Assembly: GCA_022770425.1 (NCBI GenBank)
Contig: JALEHY010000018.1
Location: 1 to 13,850 of the forward strand
Origin: Parvimonas sp.
Lineage (GTDB): Bacteria; Bacillota; Clostridia; Tissierellales; Peptoniphilaceae
Length of the DNA stretch: 13,850 bases
Reading direction: 5' to 3'
Part shown: positions 13,359 through 13,850 of the stretch, piece after piece
How positions within the stretch are numbered: position 1 is the first letter of the stretch
Layout of the letters: each line of letters begins with the position of its first letter
Made by a program: the position numbers and the translations under genes
The notes under the pieces: model-generated
Databases searched by the model: none
What the model saw: only the letters and a program-made list of their open reading frames with translations
Told to the model about the DNA's origin: nothing

Positions 13359-13387
13359 TTGACAATAAAAATATTAGGTGGTATACT
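13359..13387 (+). promoter_or_regulatory. Distal promoter (P1) of the tRNA cluster
   Basis: TTGACA (13359-13364), 17-bp spacer, TATACT (13382-13387) with extended TGG before it. A-tracts just upstream (13328-13355) resemble an UP element. Shortly downstream is a small hairpin, GTACC (13394-13398) / GGTAC (13408-13412). Confidence 0.85.
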
Positions 13388-13438
13388 ATTCAAGTACCGT
13401 TCGCAAGGGTACAAACAAAAAAAACTTTTCAAAAGGTG

Positions 13439-13467
13439 TTGACAAAGAAGAAAATATATTATATAAT
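13439..13467 (+). promoter_or_regulatory. Proximal promoter (P2) of the tRNA cluster
   Basis: TTGACA (13439-13444), 17-bp spacer, TATAAT (13462-13467), full consensus. The start near 13474 leaves about 20 nt before the first tRNA. Tandem consensus promoters are typical of stable RNA operons. Confidence 0.88.
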
Positions 13468-13493
13468 ATATTGGCAGTTGATTTTAAGAGTAA

Positions 13494-13568
13494 GGCCCTA
13501 TGGTCAAGCGGTTAAGACATCGCCCTTTCACGGCGGTAACCCGGGTTCGAATCCCGGTAGGGTCACCA
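13494..13568 (+). tRNA. tRNA-Glu (anticodon TTC)
   Basis: A full cloverleaf: acceptor GGCCCTA pairs with TAGGGTC (one G-T), discriminator A, encoded CCA. Anticodon loop CTTTCAC gives UUC; T-arm GGGTTCGAATCCC. First gene of the cluster. Confidence 0.96.
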
Positions 13569-13611
13569 TATTAACTTAAAAAGTACATATTAATAAAAGT
13601 AGGTTTTATTT

Positions 13612-13687
13612 GGGCGCATAGCTCAGTTGGGAGAGCATCTGCCTTACAAGCAGGGGGTCATAGGTTCGAGCCCTATTGTGCCCACCA
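13612..13687 (+). tRNA. tRNA-Val (anticodon TAC)
   Basis: Acceptor GGGCGCA pairs with TGTGCCC (one G-T), discriminator A, encoded CCA. Anticodon loop CTTACAA gives UAC; D-arm GCTCAGTTGGGAGAGC; T-arm with GGTTCGAGCC. It follows tRNA-Glu after 43 nt with no terminator. Confidence 0.96.
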
Positions 13688-13692
13688 AATAC

Positions 13693-13769
13693 GGCCTGGT
13701 AGTTCAGTTGGTTAGAATGCTAGCCTGTCACGCTAGAGGTCGTGGGTTCGAGTCCCATCCAGGTCGCCA
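13693..13769 (+). tRNA. tRNA-Asp (anticodon GTC)
   Basis: Acceptor GGCCTGG pairs with CCAGGTC, discriminator G (as expected for Asp), encoded CCA. Anticodon loop CTGTCAC gives GUC; T-arm GGGTTCGAGTCCC. Only 5 nt after tRNA-Val. Confidence 0.96.
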
Positions 13770-13774
13770 ACTAT

Positions 13775-13850
<76 letters not shown>

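Overview
This window comes from a very AT-rich chromosome with strong AGGAGG-type ribosome binding sites, consensus TTGACA/TATAAT promoters, poly-T hairpin terminators and tRNAs with encoded CCA ends. That fits a low-GC Gram-positive bacterium. The gene set (lipoprotein, ABC-F protein, ECF transporter, MocR regulator) suggests an anaerobic Firmicute such as a Gram-positive anaerobic coccus (Parvimonas/Peptoniphilus-like). The genus is a guess.

Layout. 1-1233: two related C-terminally membrane-anchored proteins in tandem (the first cut by the window edge), separated by a frameshifted remnant. 1237-3024: an ABC-F ATPase gene behind a promoter, two tiny leader ORFs and a textbook three-segment transcription attenuator, the arrangement expected for drug-inducible ribosome protection. 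3224-4819: a lipoprotein with a Cthe_2159-type carbohydrate-binding beta-helix domain, preceded by 11-bp-phased TTTAAG repeats. 4951-8232, minus strand: a compact peptide-modification operon. A consensus promoter with a palindrome at its start point drives a 33-aa Cys-containing precursor (8043-8144), then come a stable hairpin, a radical SAM/SPASM maturase and an ABC exporter. Near-identical hairpin terminators lie at both ends. This looks like a RiPP (ribosomally made, post-translationally modified peptide) system, and its precursor is too short for ordinary ORF calling. 8558-11734: a vitamin B6 salvage locus, with a MocR/PdxR-type regulator plus GNAT acetyltransferase transcribed leftward, and an ECF S-component plus pyridoxal-kinase-like gene transcribed rightward from a shared palindrome-bearing promoter region. 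11797-13152: an isolated purD-like gene with its own promoter and terminator. 13359-13850: a tRNA cluster (Glu-Val-Asp-Thr) behind two strong promoters, ending exactly at the window edge.

The likely new system is the RiPP operon: the precursor supplies a C-terminal core (NCGCNIVIIFGTCG), the radical SAM enzyme probably installs crosslinks from its cysteines, and the ABC protein exports the product. No dedicated protease or immunity gene is visible. Second in interest is the ABC-F attenuator, where the stop codon of a 17-codon leader peptide overlaps the first antiterminator arm.
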